Positions 32,557 through 47,500 of a stretch of DNA of 64,000 nt are shown one piece after another; position 1 is the first letter of the stretch, and each line of letters opens with the position of its first letter. The stretch is from Crambe crambe (taxonomy: Eukaryota; Porifera; Demospongiae; Poecilosclerida; Crambeidae). The translations under genes and the position numbers were made by a program. The stretch is from contig OZ004585.1 in NCBI GenBank assembly GCA_963924555.1, forward strand, positions 6,027,488-6,091,487, given 5' to 3'. The notes below the pieces were generated by a model. The model saw only the letters and a list, made by a program, of their open reading frames with translations. It had not been told where the DNA came from and ran no database searches.

Positions 32557-35500
32557 GTAAGTTGTGATTGCTAAAAGAGTTGCTTTATAATTTTTGTCCT
32601 TAAGCACTGTAATGACCCAGGTATTATTAATTATAGTGGTAGTGGTTCTGCATGTCTTTCACTGCTTAAGCAGTATACAGCATAAGGCATGGGATGCTTT
32701 AAACCCTATACTGGGTAACATACTTTAATACATCTGATTACACTCTTATGAACTTAATGGTATAACTGGTATGTGTAGTTAATTTAAGGAAAAAATGAAG
32801 CTATACACTAACCACCTCCTGCAAAAGAAATCAGAAGTCTAAATACTTCCACTGTGGTTTAATTTTTTTTAAGGGCAACCATATACCAAGTAGAATTGGC
32901 AGCAGTTCCAAAGTCAAAGAGAAGCTAGTTTTTGCTATGAAGTGCCGACTAAATCTGGACAATTTGTGGATTATTTAGGCAATAATTTAGCAAGCAAGCT
33001 GCAGTGACTATAGCAATGGTTCTTTTTAAACTTTTGGATTGCCCTAGTATCCTAACTTGAATATCACTAGTGAAACCTCTGGACAACAAGCACCCTTGGG
33101 AACATATACCCTTGGCCTTTGTTGAGATGTGATGTACCCACATTCGACTTCATCCTTGCATAATCTCATCTATTCAGCTCTTGTTCCAACTCTTTTTTGA
33201 TAATTAACTATGCAAGGATGAAGTCGAATGTGGGTACGTCACACCTAGTGACTGCACCTGGATTAGATTTCTGATTTCTTTTTGTAGGAGGTGGTTAGTG
33301 TATAGCTTCATTTTTTCCTTAAATTAACTACACATACCAGTTATACCATTAAGTTCATAAGAGTGTAATCAGATGAAAATATGTACTTCATGCTATCAAT
33401 GTGCATGCCCATGCCGAGGCTATTAATTATTGATGTAGGCATGGGGTCTAGTTCTATTCACGCAATTGTTAAAATCATAGAAAGAAGGATAGATGCATGT
33501 AAGTTACAGTGTGTGCGTGATAAGCTGGAGGTCTGTGCAGGCCCTGCTAGACACGCCCCTGATAATTATAATCAGTAAATGTTCTCAGTAAATAAGCTGA
33601 TATGAGTGGTAGTGGGAGAGAGGCTAGATATCCTTGCATCATGAAACTCACAGCTCTTATGTTACAATGTTGGATCACAATCAAGCCTGGTAAACAATTT
33701 AGTGAGACTAGATACAGCTGAGCTGCCTGCTAGCTTCTGTTTCTAAATAATGTCCACTTCACAGCCACTCAAGTATTACTTACCATTCAAAGTTTAAACA
33801 TTGTCCTTAGTACAGCTAGGTAATAGCCTTATCTTAGAGCTGATTTTTGTTCTGATCTCAGCTTTAAGTTTTGTTTGAGAACAAGAGTCATGGCAACTTC
33901 ATTGTTTATGCATGTGCGTTATGTTTAATGGCTTCTTAGTATAATCAGACAGCGTCTTTTTTCTGAGTGAACTAGAGGCTAAACTGAAGGGATATGGATC
34001 TGGTCTGAGTAAAATGAACAGATTCATATAGCTATGGAACATGGCCCAAGCACGGCCCAATTTTTCTCCGGATCGTGCCATTATTATTATGATGATGATT
34101 AAAAACATGAATAAGAAATCATAAAAAAGTGCTTTTTTATTGTTCTTCTGTGTCGAGTCTTTCAGCCTCCAAAATTCTCCTGCATGATAAGAAAGTGCAT
34201 AAAAGACAGGGTAAGCAGTCATAGCAGCTACATGTTTTCTGACTTCATTTAGTGTTAGTCCTATGGAGAGTCATAGGTCATCTCTACATAGAGAGTGCTA
34301 TTGCACTTTCTGATAAAGATGTTCACAGAGGTGCTGGCAATGGACTGGAAATCCTTGTATATACGGCCCTCCAGTTTTAATAAATGCTCTGATACTGGCA
34401 TTATTATGTGTTTCATGACCAGCCAGGAAACCACACCCACTCCAAATTCGCTTTGGGAGGTTATTTTTACAAGAGTTAACATTTGGGGACACCGTTGTTA
34501 TTTGGAGTTTGGGAGTGCGAGGTGGAGGTTTCACTGAATGTAGTAAAGAGGGTTGAAGAAAAGAGAAGTAAATAAATGAACAACACAGTAGAGAGATAAG
34601 TTACCAACATTTTAACACTGCCACCAAGAAAGAATTATCCTCATTGCTTTGGTCTGTTCATATTCTATGCAAGTTTCTTAGTAGATTAAGAAGTAGCCCC
34701 TAATATAACTACGTATGTGTAAGCTACTAGCTATGTACAATGTTTCCCACTTGTGCATAATAATTAGACTCACAGGTCATGATTATGATAGCTAGCCCCA
34801 GGAGTACTCTGTATCCTCAATAATGTTCAAGCTCCATTAGGAAAGCTTGCATGTCATTATAGTACGACTTAATGAATGTAACGTAAAAATTAGCTTAGTT
34901 AACTAATTTCTCCCCATTCATAAACCTGATATCTTTAGCTGTAGATCCCTTTTCTGACTTTGAAGTATCAGCACGGTGTTCTGGTCCTGATGCATCTTCT
35001 TCATCCTGGTACATACGGAGATACATGAATGGGAATGACTCACTGGATGGTTTAGGTGCACCTTTAACGCTGAATGACTCGTTTCGCCAAAATGGAAATG
35101 AGTTGACCATACGTGTGGTTAATGGTTTTGCAGAAGGCACCTACCATTGTGGAGTGGATAATAATACTATACAACCAGCATCATTGTGCTTGTTTGTACG
35201 AGGTAATTATTTTATCATTATGTAGGGATACTATGATATTTAACAAGCAAGGGAGGCCACTTCCCTAGAGTGCAGTTAGCCTGAAGCATGTGTAGGCTTA
35301 TCTAAGGCTCATCTATAACTGGATTTCGGGGCCATCCCTACTTTAACCTATTTTTTTTTTTTTGCTAGCCCGGGCCCCTACCACATATAAACCACTTCGG
35401 GGGTTCAAAATATCTGTGTGATTGTGTTGCAGGAAAAAAATTTGAAGGCCATGCCCACTTTTCCTAACCACACCCTTTTTGATAAACTGCGCCCACTTGA

Positions 35501-38500
35501 TGTTTCAAATTATAAACAAAAAATATCTTTTGATATGAGGCAGTCAGGTAAATTATGAAGTAGATCATGCAGATGGTGGCTACCACTTCTTCACAATCCA
35601 CTAGGTACCTGTGCAGTTTTTGCCTCGGCACCGGAGTGCCGAGGCACTGTGCCGAAGGCGACTATGATGGTACGTATTAATAGCGCATGCAATGATGCGA
35701 GGTGATGTGTATCGAGCAAGCTTAGCTAGCCAACACAACTTACTACAGTACTAAAGACAAATAGACAGGCTCAGGCTCAAGCTCGCAGTCACTACGCAGT
35801 AATACTACACTGCTGATGCTTCTTGGACGTCTTTGCCAACAAATCAAGCCCATGCACAGAACTGACTAAAAGAACAGAGATTGCAATGCATGGGCGTAAG
35901 AAGCAGGGGGGCTGGGGGGGGAGGGGGGCTTCAGCCCCCCCACTCAAAATGGATAGTACCTGCACATAGGCATTAGCTATACTGTATATGCAAATTCAAC
36001 ATCACAGATGCTGCAGTAACACCTACTAGCTATGTAGCTATTAACATCACAGAATGAGATGTGGTTAATTAAGTATTAGTAACACCTAGCTCAGCAATTA
36101 GCTTGGATGTAAGATTGCATGCATTATAATTGTAGTTACAAGTGATGATGCTCAATCACAAGCACTGATGCCACTGAGCCAGTTGATGGTACACTGGTAT
36201 GCAAAATGGGTGTGGTTAAACAAAAGTGGGCGTGGTCATAAAAATTTCCCGCGTGCAAGCATGTGGATCAGCACATTATACATCATCCCTCCCACCAGAA
36301 AACATCTTCTTACGCCCCTGCAATGTACACGAACTAGGTGATCGTTTGAAGTGCCAAGAGAGAGCCATGTTGAAGGAGAATCTAATAAAAGAATCCAGTA
36401 CACATACTTCAATCAAGCTATGTGTGAGAATCATTCAAAACGGAAGTTTGAAAGCATTGAACAACAAAAATACTAGCTGTGTAAATACCAACCTAAGTTA
36501 CTACAATAAGCCATGTTGCTCAGTGCGCATTACTTAGAAGCAGTGTTACTGTATAGTCTTAGACCATAGCAGCATAACGTAATATCTGAGAAGAAAAAAT
36601 CAATTCGTCAAGTTAAATCAGCACCAAATGACCAGACCATCAACCACCAATGCCTTACTGGATCTACACAATTGACTGAGGTAATGATGAGGGAAAAAAC
36701 ATTCCTGTGAAATAAAAAAAATTGTTTATTCTGTATATCCCACCAACAATCCCTACATAATACATTGATTATACAGTGCATGCAGTAAGTCCCTAATGGA
36801 CTGTTGGCTGGAACTAACTAAGCTATTTTTACTACCTCTTGGATACCTTACTTGACTCTAGCTCTATAGTTAGTTCGAAACTCAGCCCATCCACACTGCA
36901 CCTGACCGCATACCGACGATTTCGCGTGCGATTAATTACGTGCTTGCGCAGTGACACAATTTACCGCTCTACTTTTTTTTTCTGGGGACAACCCTGGACT
37001 AGCACACTTAGATAATTTTGATATCAAATATTATATGCGCATGTGCATATTATTGAAAAAAATGGCTTCCAATAATTCGAATACTGCATGTGCTCCGTAG
37101 TGTCTCCTTTTTCTTCAACTATTTAGAGGATTGACAAGTAGAAAAGAACGTAGCTGGTAGAATTTGGAATGGACTAGTCCAAAACTTGCTATAGCTTGAG
37201 TGGTTCATGAGATATGGTGTCTAAGAATAAGAACAAGAATCCAGTGACTTAGCTGCTAGCTGTATTTCTGAAACAGTAAGCCTGAAACTTGGCTTGCTCT
37301 TTATAGTAGGCTCTAGTAGGCTGGATAATCATTCACAGTAGCTTTTGTTAATCCTAAGTGATTTCACTTCAGTATTAGTCGGCATACCCTGGCATGCATA
37401 ATAGTGAATAAGGGAAAAAACATTTCGTGAAATGGAAAAAGATTTAGGGATGACCACTACTCAAAAAAGTAAGGAAACAAGAAGGATGGAAATGGGATCG
37501 ATCTTCGTTCTGTATATCCAGCCAACAATCCCTACATATACATTGGGTAGCTTCAGATTATAGTGCAGTAATGTACGTATAGATATAGCAGGGTTCTCCC
37601 CAGGATTTTCTTAAGGCATAGGGGGTGAGCTTGTATGACAGCCGCAGGGGGTGGGTGTGGGATCCCCCTCACACGCATAGCATGGAAGCTGAAATATAGT
37701 AAATCCAATAAGGTCTCAAATCATGTGGGTCCAGTTGTGATCATAAAAGGTTTATTTATCATGAGTCATTTAAATTTATTTGTGTGATGATTGTTAATCG
37801 TTATTACAGTTATTGTTAAAAATTAAGAAAGTACGTTGATTCTTCTATTGCGCTTGGAGCCCCACAAGGTGCAAGCTTCATCAAAATTAAAGTCATTAAG
37901 GGCAGGTCCTTCAATAGAATTAAATAGAAGTTCTGATGAAGTAGCATTATTCAATCGGTTTCTCAAAGGTGTCTTGATCCTCTTAAGAGTAGAAAAGCCC
38001 CGTTTGCAGTCAGCTGTGGACGCTGGGATTAAAAGGGCAGCCAAAGCTATTTTGGCTATATTAGGAAATAATTCACTCAGTCTTTCGTTAGCTACAATAG
38101 TCTCCATTACACACTTTGCTCCCATCGTATGCACATCAAGGGGTGATGCCTCAGAAATTGCCATATTTTTGAATATGTTCCATTCAGATGATAATTTTTT
38201 GTCATCAACAATGGCTGATGTATAGTGTGAAGATAGCTTATGAAGAGACTGTTCTCCAAAGCTTTGGAGAGATGTTGAGTCCTCAATAGGCCAAGCCTTA
38301 CCATCAAAGATACTAAATGCTGTAAGTAAATCAATATCCGGAAACCTGTTTCTTATATGCTGAATCAAAGTATCAATATATTTATCATAAATTGCTGTCT
38401 TAAAATCAAACGAGGCATTAGGAAGCACAATACCAAAATCCATCAGTTTCTCTTCCAAAAATTTGTCTAGTGATAGAAAATGTTCACCTGGTGATGTCTT

Positions 38501-41500
38501 AAGGTTGTTTAATGTAGCTATGGATCCAGAAATTAGAGGTTTAATTAAAGTGTAATCCAGATCTTGTTTTTGAAAAGTTTTTGACAGGCAAGCCATACAT
38601 GGAAGAATATCACACAGCATTAGCAAAGTAGCTAAAAACTTGTGTGTTTCCATAAAAGATGATAAGCCAAGTGCCTGGGCATCATGTCGTTCACTAGCCT
38701 CCCTCTCTAAACTGGCCAAAACGGAAAGGAAACACTGCCTCAGGTTTTGCACTGCTCGCTCATGTGAAAGCCACCGAACATCTTTGGCCTGTGTCAATTT
38801 CAAGATGGGATCATTAAGTACAGCTTGGATCTCCTTGAGGCCAGATGAACGCACAGCAGAATTCTGATAGTAACGATAGAGCTGCCCCAGGACAGCTTTG
38901 AAGCGCTTGAGATAGGGCACCTCATCTGCTGCCTGTGCACAAGCCAAAGCTAGCCTGTGTGCAACACAATGGTTGGCTATTACCCATGGAGATATCTGCT
39001 TGAGGAGTGTACTGACTCCACTACGGCAACCAATCATTACAGCAGCCCCATCACTTCCAAATGCAACAAGCTTTCCAGACAAGTCCAACTCATACTTATC
39101 ACACAATTCTCTGATTGCACTCAGAATGGTCTGAGCACATCCATCTGGGATCTCAATAATGCCCAAGAAAGATGTGTGGACTTTTCTGTCACTACCAAGG
39201 TATCGAGCATATATGATCAATTCATTGATCACAGCAACATCAGTGGTTTCATCAATTAATAGTGCAAAAAAGGGAGATGCTCGTACCTGATGCAAAATAC
39301 TATTTCTAATCATTTCACCAAAACAAGATATTAACTCCTGCATGAAACGCTCAGAAGTATAGTGAGCATTACCACCTTTCTGAAGATCATTGAGGTAGGT
39401 TACCCCAATACTCTTTGCAAGATCAAGGAGGTCAGAAAACTTGGTTGTATGAGCTATTTCTTGCTTGCAAAGCCAGTACATGCACTTCATAGCTCCAATC
39501 ATTGCCTTTTTCTCTGCACTTTGCACAGCAGCTAGAAGTTGTCTAATGTCTCCACTGACTGATGAGCACAACTGTGCCTCAAGTGTGACAGCATCTTTAT
39601 GACTGTCTGACTTAGCATGGTTTTTTACACTCTGCTTAGTAAAAGTCTTACATGGAATGTCTACCCATGATGCTTTACCTAAAGCAACCTTATGAGGCCT
39701 ACGGTTATGTTTTCGACAAAGCAAGCATATCATCCCATCTGGTATACAATCAATCCAAGAAAATTCTTCCTTCCATTTGTGATTATAACCAGAATGCCTG
39801 TGCTTGGATTTTTTTGAGGCAGGTAGACTTAGAAGCTGAGCTGCACTTACTATTTCCACATCACTATCACTATGTATGTCATCTGCATCATCACTATCAT
39901 TTGGTCTGACTGCAAAGAATGAGTGGAGATCTTTGCAACTAGGAGGAATTCTCTTTGCCATTGTATTAAACCGCTGCAACCTTACACGTGTACTACAATA
40001 ACAACACCTGCCTTATAAGGAATTATGTTATTATTGCAAACGCATGACTAATCTGGTGTGCTACACCAAGAATAATCAATCTACAAGGCATAGCGGTACA
40101 AGAAGAAGGCATAGCGGTAAGGGGGAAAACATAGCGGATAGAACTGGAGGCATAGCGCCCCGCTATGCCTTAAGATGCCTAGGGAGAACCCTGATATAGG
40201 GATTGTTGGCTGGATATACAGAACAAAGATTGATCCCATTTCTATCCTTCTTATTTCCTTACTTATTCTACATCTTTTTTCATTTCACGAAATTTTTTTT
40301 CCCTTACTTATTCCTGGTCTTTTTTCCTTTCTTTTATGGTTTTAGCTATGTATAAACTCTTCATTCTTCTATGTGTATGCAGGGATAGATGAAAGAAGAA
40401 TAGTTCTCCAATAGCATACCAACTAGTTTTTTGACTCCAAAGTAATTTATTCTTCGTTCAATTGACATTCAGTCCTAGTACTTCTCAATTTTACAAAGGG
40501 AAGAAAAAGAGCGTTCTGCTGTGGTGTGCAATTAATAATAGCTGAACATAGGGGGCCCTGGTCCCTGTGACCCCCTTGTTCCTATGCCAGTGCATTGTAG
40601 TAGGCTCTAGTAGGCTGGATAATCATTTACAGTAAGTCTAAGTTAGAATTTCACTTTTGTATTAGTCTATAGGTGGTGCGCGCAGCCATCCACGTCATCC
40701 CTACATAGAGAGAGCTACCGCTCTCTCTGATAAGTGTTCTACGGTAACTATTACAGCTTCCTATTATGTAGCTGCTTGGCTGGATGGCCATCTACAGCAT
40801 AATCTTTCTTTACTTGCTTGCTCACTGTCAAATGTTGCACATTGCCCTAGTTATTATTTTTATTTATGTTTAGGACAACCGGTTTTCATCTCTTGTCCTG
40901 GTGAATATGAAGTATGTCCTTCAATTGAAGATATTGCTAGTACAGCAAGTGATAGTGTTTCAATTGACACCAGAGTTACATTTAACAATGGTGGATTTTG
41001 TGGAATGACTAAAGTAATCAGACTATTAAGAGTTTTCAAGAACCAAACACAAGTGTACCTCTGTTCTAATTTGGGAACTTTCTCAAACCAACTCTGTGAA
41101 AATAATGACAATTTCAGAGTGGAGCAGGAGCAGACTTGCATTGAACCAGATATCAATCTCTGTAAATTTAACATGACACTAGTACTCTTGAACTTCAGTG
41201 AATCTGATGAGGGAATATATGATGTTATAATTGAATTTGATAATGCCCCGATTGGAAGAGGAACACTGAGCCGACAATTCAACATAACACTATTGAATGG
41301 ACCACCAAATAGTAAGTCCTACAAATCAATAGAAGGAAAAATGACACATTCTGACATTTCAGCATGGCCACATGCTGAAATAACACTGAAAAATATACTG
41401 TGTTTCCTTCAAGTTTTTTTCTTGGAAACACAAGGGAAATCTCTTATTTTTCATAGTGTAATTAATTTTATTGTTTTTCTTGCAGTATTTGCATGCTCAT

Positions 41501-44500
41501 TATGAAACTCCTCTCATTTAGTCTCTGCTCTTCAATCACCCTGCTATAATACAGCAATGTGTGCACAATCAGGTTTAGAAGAAAGTTTTCTTTGATAGCT
41601 ACATACAATGTACACTGCAGAAGAAAATTCAAGCTATAGCATAAGACGCCAAATTTCGACCAAGTCTAAAATCGACCGTATAAATGACACGCTGTAGTAT
41701 GAAAGTAAGTTACTAGCTCACATTACCCATCTCCATGGCTCTGGAAGATTGCTCAAAAGCTACGAAAACTATCGACTAATGGTAGAATGGTAACTGCTGC
41801 AGAAGCTCTCCTTTTTGTTGGAATCAGATAATAATTCTCAGAAACAGTCTTCATTGGTCTGTGTTTCATATTCTTACAAAATCTAGTCGTATCCATCCAT
41901 ACAGTCCTCGCTATAACAAGGAGCAAATTCGACCGAAATTGTGAAGCAGTTTATGATAGAAAAGCTTTGTTTATTTTTTTAAATATAGTCTAAAAGTATC
42001 CTGACATGTAGTGGAGCAAAACTTTAATAAAAGAGTGGGATGGACAATTATGGATATTTGATTTTCAACAGGTGGTCGAAAGTAAGTAACAGTGGTCGAT
42101 TAATGGATGTTTAGTTGATGTAGTAGATTCAGTGTTATAAAATGTCTATCCAATATGACGTTACAGAGGGGGAAATTATCTTCCCTATGGTTGTTGTTTG
42201 AGGCTTTGATGACTATCGGTGAAGAAGAGGAAAATAGTATGGTCGAAATATGGCACCTTACGCTAACTACTCCTAACTGGCATATTATCGAAAGTAGCCA
42301 GTGACGTATCTAGCGAGGTGCTCAGGGTGCTCGAGCACCCCCCTCAGCTGCTAGCTTTTTCAGTAGGCTCGCTTCTATAGTTATCTATCCAATTAAGCTG
42401 ATCGCTTACAGAAAGAGAGCCTGAGTGCAGCATTGCGTCAGAGTTCAATAATCACATTGGCGAGGCGCATGCGCCCCGGCACGTTTTTACCCTAAATAAT
42501 GCACATCTCGATCTAAAATCTGTGCTTCTTTGCACCAGTGTCTCAAACTGAATACCTTCTCACTTCTGATCCTGTACGCTGGTAAAGTAGGATAACTAGT
42601 ACTTAGGCCATCATCTGGGCATAATAAAGAGGGTGTGATTAATCAAAAGTGGGCGTGGTTGGAGAAAATTTCACGCGCGCGTATTCATATTACTTAAGCA
42701 CTCTCCTAGCTCAAATTCTAGATACGCCACTGGTAGCTATTTACTGTATCACAGCACTAACCTTGTCCTTCACATGACTTTCGATGTAAGTGATGGAAGT
42801 GCACTAAGATTAATTTTGTGATAGCTAGGCTCTAGGAAAGGGGCCATGTTTGAGCAAATAAATCCTCTTCTTCAAAATAGGAATTAAAAACTAATTCCAT
42901 AGCTAGCGCTGACGATTAAGGTTAGCTAATATGAAGTTTTGTAGCTATGTAAATCACAGTATACAATTTAAATACACAACTTTTATGTTTAATGACTTAA
43001 AATTTGCACTTAGAAATTAGTAGGGATCGACATCTATGCCTGAAGCGTAAGCCACCAATTATCAGTTGGTGTATGTATGTAATAGTTATATCCCGAGTGC
43101 GAGGGATGTATCCAGTTTAAAGCTAGGCGCGCAGCGCCCCGAGGGCCAAGAGCTTTAATTCCGGATACTCCCGACAGTCTAATCGCCAGCGTGCATCTGG
43201 TTGTATTTACGCAATACAATTTCATTTACATGCTCATCACGCAGAATATACGGACACTAGGATACTAGGAAATTTTCATGACCTTGTATCTCTGGATTCT
43301 GTCAACATAAATCAACAAGACTTGGGCGGCATTTTTAGGCCGGCACAGATGACCTTTAGTGTGAATTTGGTACACGTAGCTATTACCACTAGAGAGTTAT
43401 CAAGCCATGTCTCAATTTCAAGTGTATTGTTGGATTATAGGGCCATTTCCTGTAAACAAGTTATTTCGTTTTGATACCAGGTACATTCTATAGAGGAATA
43501 CTTACTGCATGTATAAATCCAACAATCATTTCTGTTCAAACATAATAACACAGTATAAATGACACCACATCTTTGCCACAAATAAATCACAATACACACT
43601 ATAATGACTACAGTCTTGACAGCTTTGTTTCTTGAATTTCTACTTCAGTGCCTGCAGTGATCAATGACAAGTAAAGTACATCAGAGTAAACGTGGCCCCT
43701 GCTACATTTGTGTCATAAGGAGAGCGTGCAGTATACACATTCAGAGAATATGGAACAAATGGATCCAATGTCAAGCTTGCTATAACCGAGTAGCAGGAAA
43801 TATAAATTTTCACCCAGGACCGAAGGCCTAAACCAGTAACTATTGGTATATTAAACTGCAATGCAAAACAGGGTCTACAGGCATACTAACATAGCCACAC
43901 CTTCTAACAGGGAAATAACTGGTGGTGTTCACTGTGAATAACACAGTAAACACACTTTCAAGGAACACTACATTCAGGTTTACAGTACCTTGCAACTTGC
44001 AAGCTCATAGGGAGTGAATGTGTATCAGATCCAACACAGAGAACAGTACTCTAAATATTGCCCATCACCCGACATATCAACCCTTATTTGAGCCAGATCA
44101 GTAATGAACAGTCTACCCTATCAAAGTAGACATGAAAATTATTTGAGACAGATGAAAAATTCTAACTTGAGAATGATTCTAACACTGCTATGATTATATT
44201 AAACATACACTTATATATACAAACATGGGCCATTTGCTGTAAAATGTAAGTATCAACCTAAAGTATGGACATACATGTTAGAATACATACTGACTATATG
44301 TTTGTAGTAAGATAACTTCTGTTCATCTCTCTAAAGGGCCCTTAAAAGCCATCTAAACTTCCATGACTCTCAACCACCATGGCTATTCTATGCTAAAAAG
44401 AGTTACTGTTTACTTACATAGCGGATAGTAAGGTAGAATAAGCCTATCACCATCTGTTGAGAACAAACCTACCACCTATAAGGTATCTAGTCTGATGAAA

Positions 44501-47500
44501 AGCCGAGCTCAAGAAATGTACCTCAGCAGCCATTTTCTCAAAAATTATGACGTCATCATGTAATACAAAAAGTATTGTAAATGTACGCTGGCGTGTAGAC
44601 TGCCGAGCACGAGGGATATAAGTATTTTGTGTCTGTCCAGTCCGAAGATCAAAGAGGGCGGCGTGCAAAACACCAGCTCGCTGTTGACCAGCTAGAATGT
44701 TCTGTCTTTTATACTAGCCACTCTCAGAAAAGCTTGGGTTTGAAACGTGGAATTTTAATGTTATTCATTGACCACGGTGCACGTTTATAATGATATTCAT
44801 TGACCACATTCCATGTTCAAACCCAACAAGCTTTTCAGATTGTAGCCAGCATAAAAGGCAGAACTTCCGAGCTGTCTCACAGCGCAGGCTGGCGTTTCGC
44901 ATGCCAGTTTGCTCCTAGCTGCCCTGCAGGTCACCGCCCAACTAGGGCACTGTGCCCTTCCCCTGCGTGGGCGAGTTAAAGCACAGTGCGTGGGTGGGTT
45001 GTAGCACACTCTAACTTTGATCTTCGGCTGCATGACACAATGTAATCTATAGCCATATCTATAAGTGACTACTTATAGAATATCAAAAGTCTATGATATA
45101 GTTTTCAAACTAGAGTCTAAGGAAATGGAAGAATTGAAAATACATGCTATATAGAGAATACAGGCTGCAGTATGAATAATACAATTCAATGGTAGAACTT
45201 GCAACAAAAACTCTCCTTTTTGTTGGATTCAAGTAATACTTCTGACACATCTTCATTGGTCTGTATTGATGAAAAGATATGTGAGAAAATGTCAGAGTGG
45301 CTTATGCTACAGATCATTCAGTGAGCGAGCACAGCAAGCAAGCTGACTCTCAGGTCATGGACTCATTGAAATTTTAAAGGGTAACTGACATGAAAAAATC
45401 ATTTCTCAGTTTATTACATTTTTGGGTTGTTTTGTATGCCTACATTACTGGGAAGAAATATGAAAAGCATTTATTGAAGTCTCACTGAGAAAATAGCAGT
45501 AAAAGTTGGCCATTTCATTTATATCCTGTTTGGGGCAGGGTTTACTTGTGATATCATAGAGGGAACTCATTGTACAATCTCTATTGAAAATAATACAAAT
45601 GTTACAAATGTTGGAGTCTGTATTTCACATAAGGTTTGATATTTCCATTCCAAAGTTTACACTAACAAATGCTAGGGTATGTTAAAGGCTGTAACAAAAT
45701 TTAAAGTCCATGCCTCTGATCAAAGGTGAGCTATCCTTCACTACATGCAAGATGTAAAAACAGGCTTTCTGAGGTGATGGCCAATCTAAGTATGCTGTAG
45801 GTAGGGGCCTAAAAGTCTTAGATAGACTTACTGGAGTATGTGTGAGCTGTCTTAGATATGTGTGAGCTATACAGCACAAAGATGATGCCTAATGGCTAGG
45901 CTAGCTGGCTAGTCAGCTTGTATGCTTAGCTTGATAACCAGTAGGTATGATGGCTTGTGCTGTATAGCTCACACATGCTCCAGTAAGTCTATCTGAGAAT
46001 TCTAGCCCCCTACCTACAGCATGATAAGCTGGTCATCAGCTCTGAGAGCTTGTTTCTACATTTTGAAGTGATTCTTTGGATATCTCACCTTTGGTACATG
46101 AACTTCAAATTTTGGTACAACTTTTAGCATACTCTAAGATTAACTTGTGCAAAATTTGGAGGGAATACACTGAACCATGTGTGAAATACAGACTCCAACA
46201 TTTGTATTATTTTCAATAGAGATTGTACAATGAGTTCCCTCTATGACATCACAAGTAAACCCCGCCCCAAACAGGATGTAAATGAAATAGCCAACTTCTA
46301 CTGCTATTTTCTCAGTGAGACTTCAATCAATGATTCTCATATTTCTTCCCAGTAATGTAGGCATACAAAATAACCCAAAAATGTAATAAACTGAGAAATG
46401 ATTTTTTCATGTCAGTTACCCTTTAAATATTTATATGAATCCACATCCAGATGTGGGTTGAATTCTGGATTCAATTCCTGGATTTCAATTCATTCTGATC
46501 TGGATAAAAAGTGCTGTGTAAACAGGGCTTTAAAGACTACACTCCAAAATGCCTCAGGCATATGTACAGTACATACATGTCCCGAAATTAATAGCACTGG
46601 GCGTGCATAATAAGTGCATATGCTCCAATTGCATGCTCCAATTGTAATCAAGCTAGATTGTTTTCTACAGCTTTTGTCATTTTCATGGAATTAATGGAGT
46701 AGTTCACATTCACGAAAAAAAATTTACACACATTGGGCCCATTGTTGGCTACTATTGTCAAAATTAATGAGAATTAATTTTATGAGTGAAAACAATAATT
46801 ACACTGATCCACAAAAAAGTAGTCATAGGTTTTAAATTAATTCTTGGATTATATTATTTGCTGACGATCCTTGAAAGATTCCTTTAGTACAACAACATTC
46901 CTACTGTATACAAGTGAGCGCAAAAAATTTCTTCTAAATAAAAAGGTTAAGTCTAAAATCTAGCTGGGCTATATAATGTACTGCCTCGTATGAAAAGAAT
47001 CCCTACATTTACATCCACTACCTATAGCTAGCTATGGGCCATTGTAAGAGTAGGGAATGTTTTCATACGAGGCAGTACATTATACAGCCCAGTTAGATTT
47101 TAGGCTATCCCTACTTAACCTTTTTATTTATAAGAAATTTTTTGCGCTCACTTGTTTCTATCCTTTTCCTTAGTGAGCTACTGCACTTATACGTGGCCCC
47201 GCCCATAATCCCCACCCCTACCATCAAAATGGCGTAGAAAGGTCTGAGTGCTATCGATATCACTGATTCGTGAAGTAGAGCCTTAGTCAAAACTAATAGC
47301 AAAAGATCAGCCTCTAGGTGCCGCTCTAACAGATGGTCAAAGCAGAATTTTGATGACTATAGCCAGTAAGCCAGTACGTCGATCTGATTGTTATCCTTAT
47401 TATTATTATTATAAAGAAACAGAACAAAAGTCAATTTTAGACATCATTTTTTTCTTATGTTAGCGAATGAATTTTGGTTTTTGAACATTCTCCTCTCTTC

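Larger units (their letters stand above)
37399..40325. repeat. Inverted-repeat host element split by the hAT insertion
   Basis: 37399-37588 and 40194-40325 are inverted copies (aatttcgtgaaatg, ttctgtatatccagccaaca, caatccctacat and complements). They look like the two arms of a palindromic element that received the hAT transposon at its centre. Confidence 0.6.

Noticed and set aside
36226..36537. 103-codon open frame
   Set aside because: It straddles the right end of a TIR element and a dispersed repeat that also occurs at 25.4-25.9 kb; the reading frame is incidental.
37836..39909. Plus-strand open frames across the hAT gene
   Set aside because: They are antisense shadows of the 712-codon minus-strand transposase.
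45373..46427. Possible coding arms of the palindrome
   Set aside because: Both arms are dense with stops in all frames.
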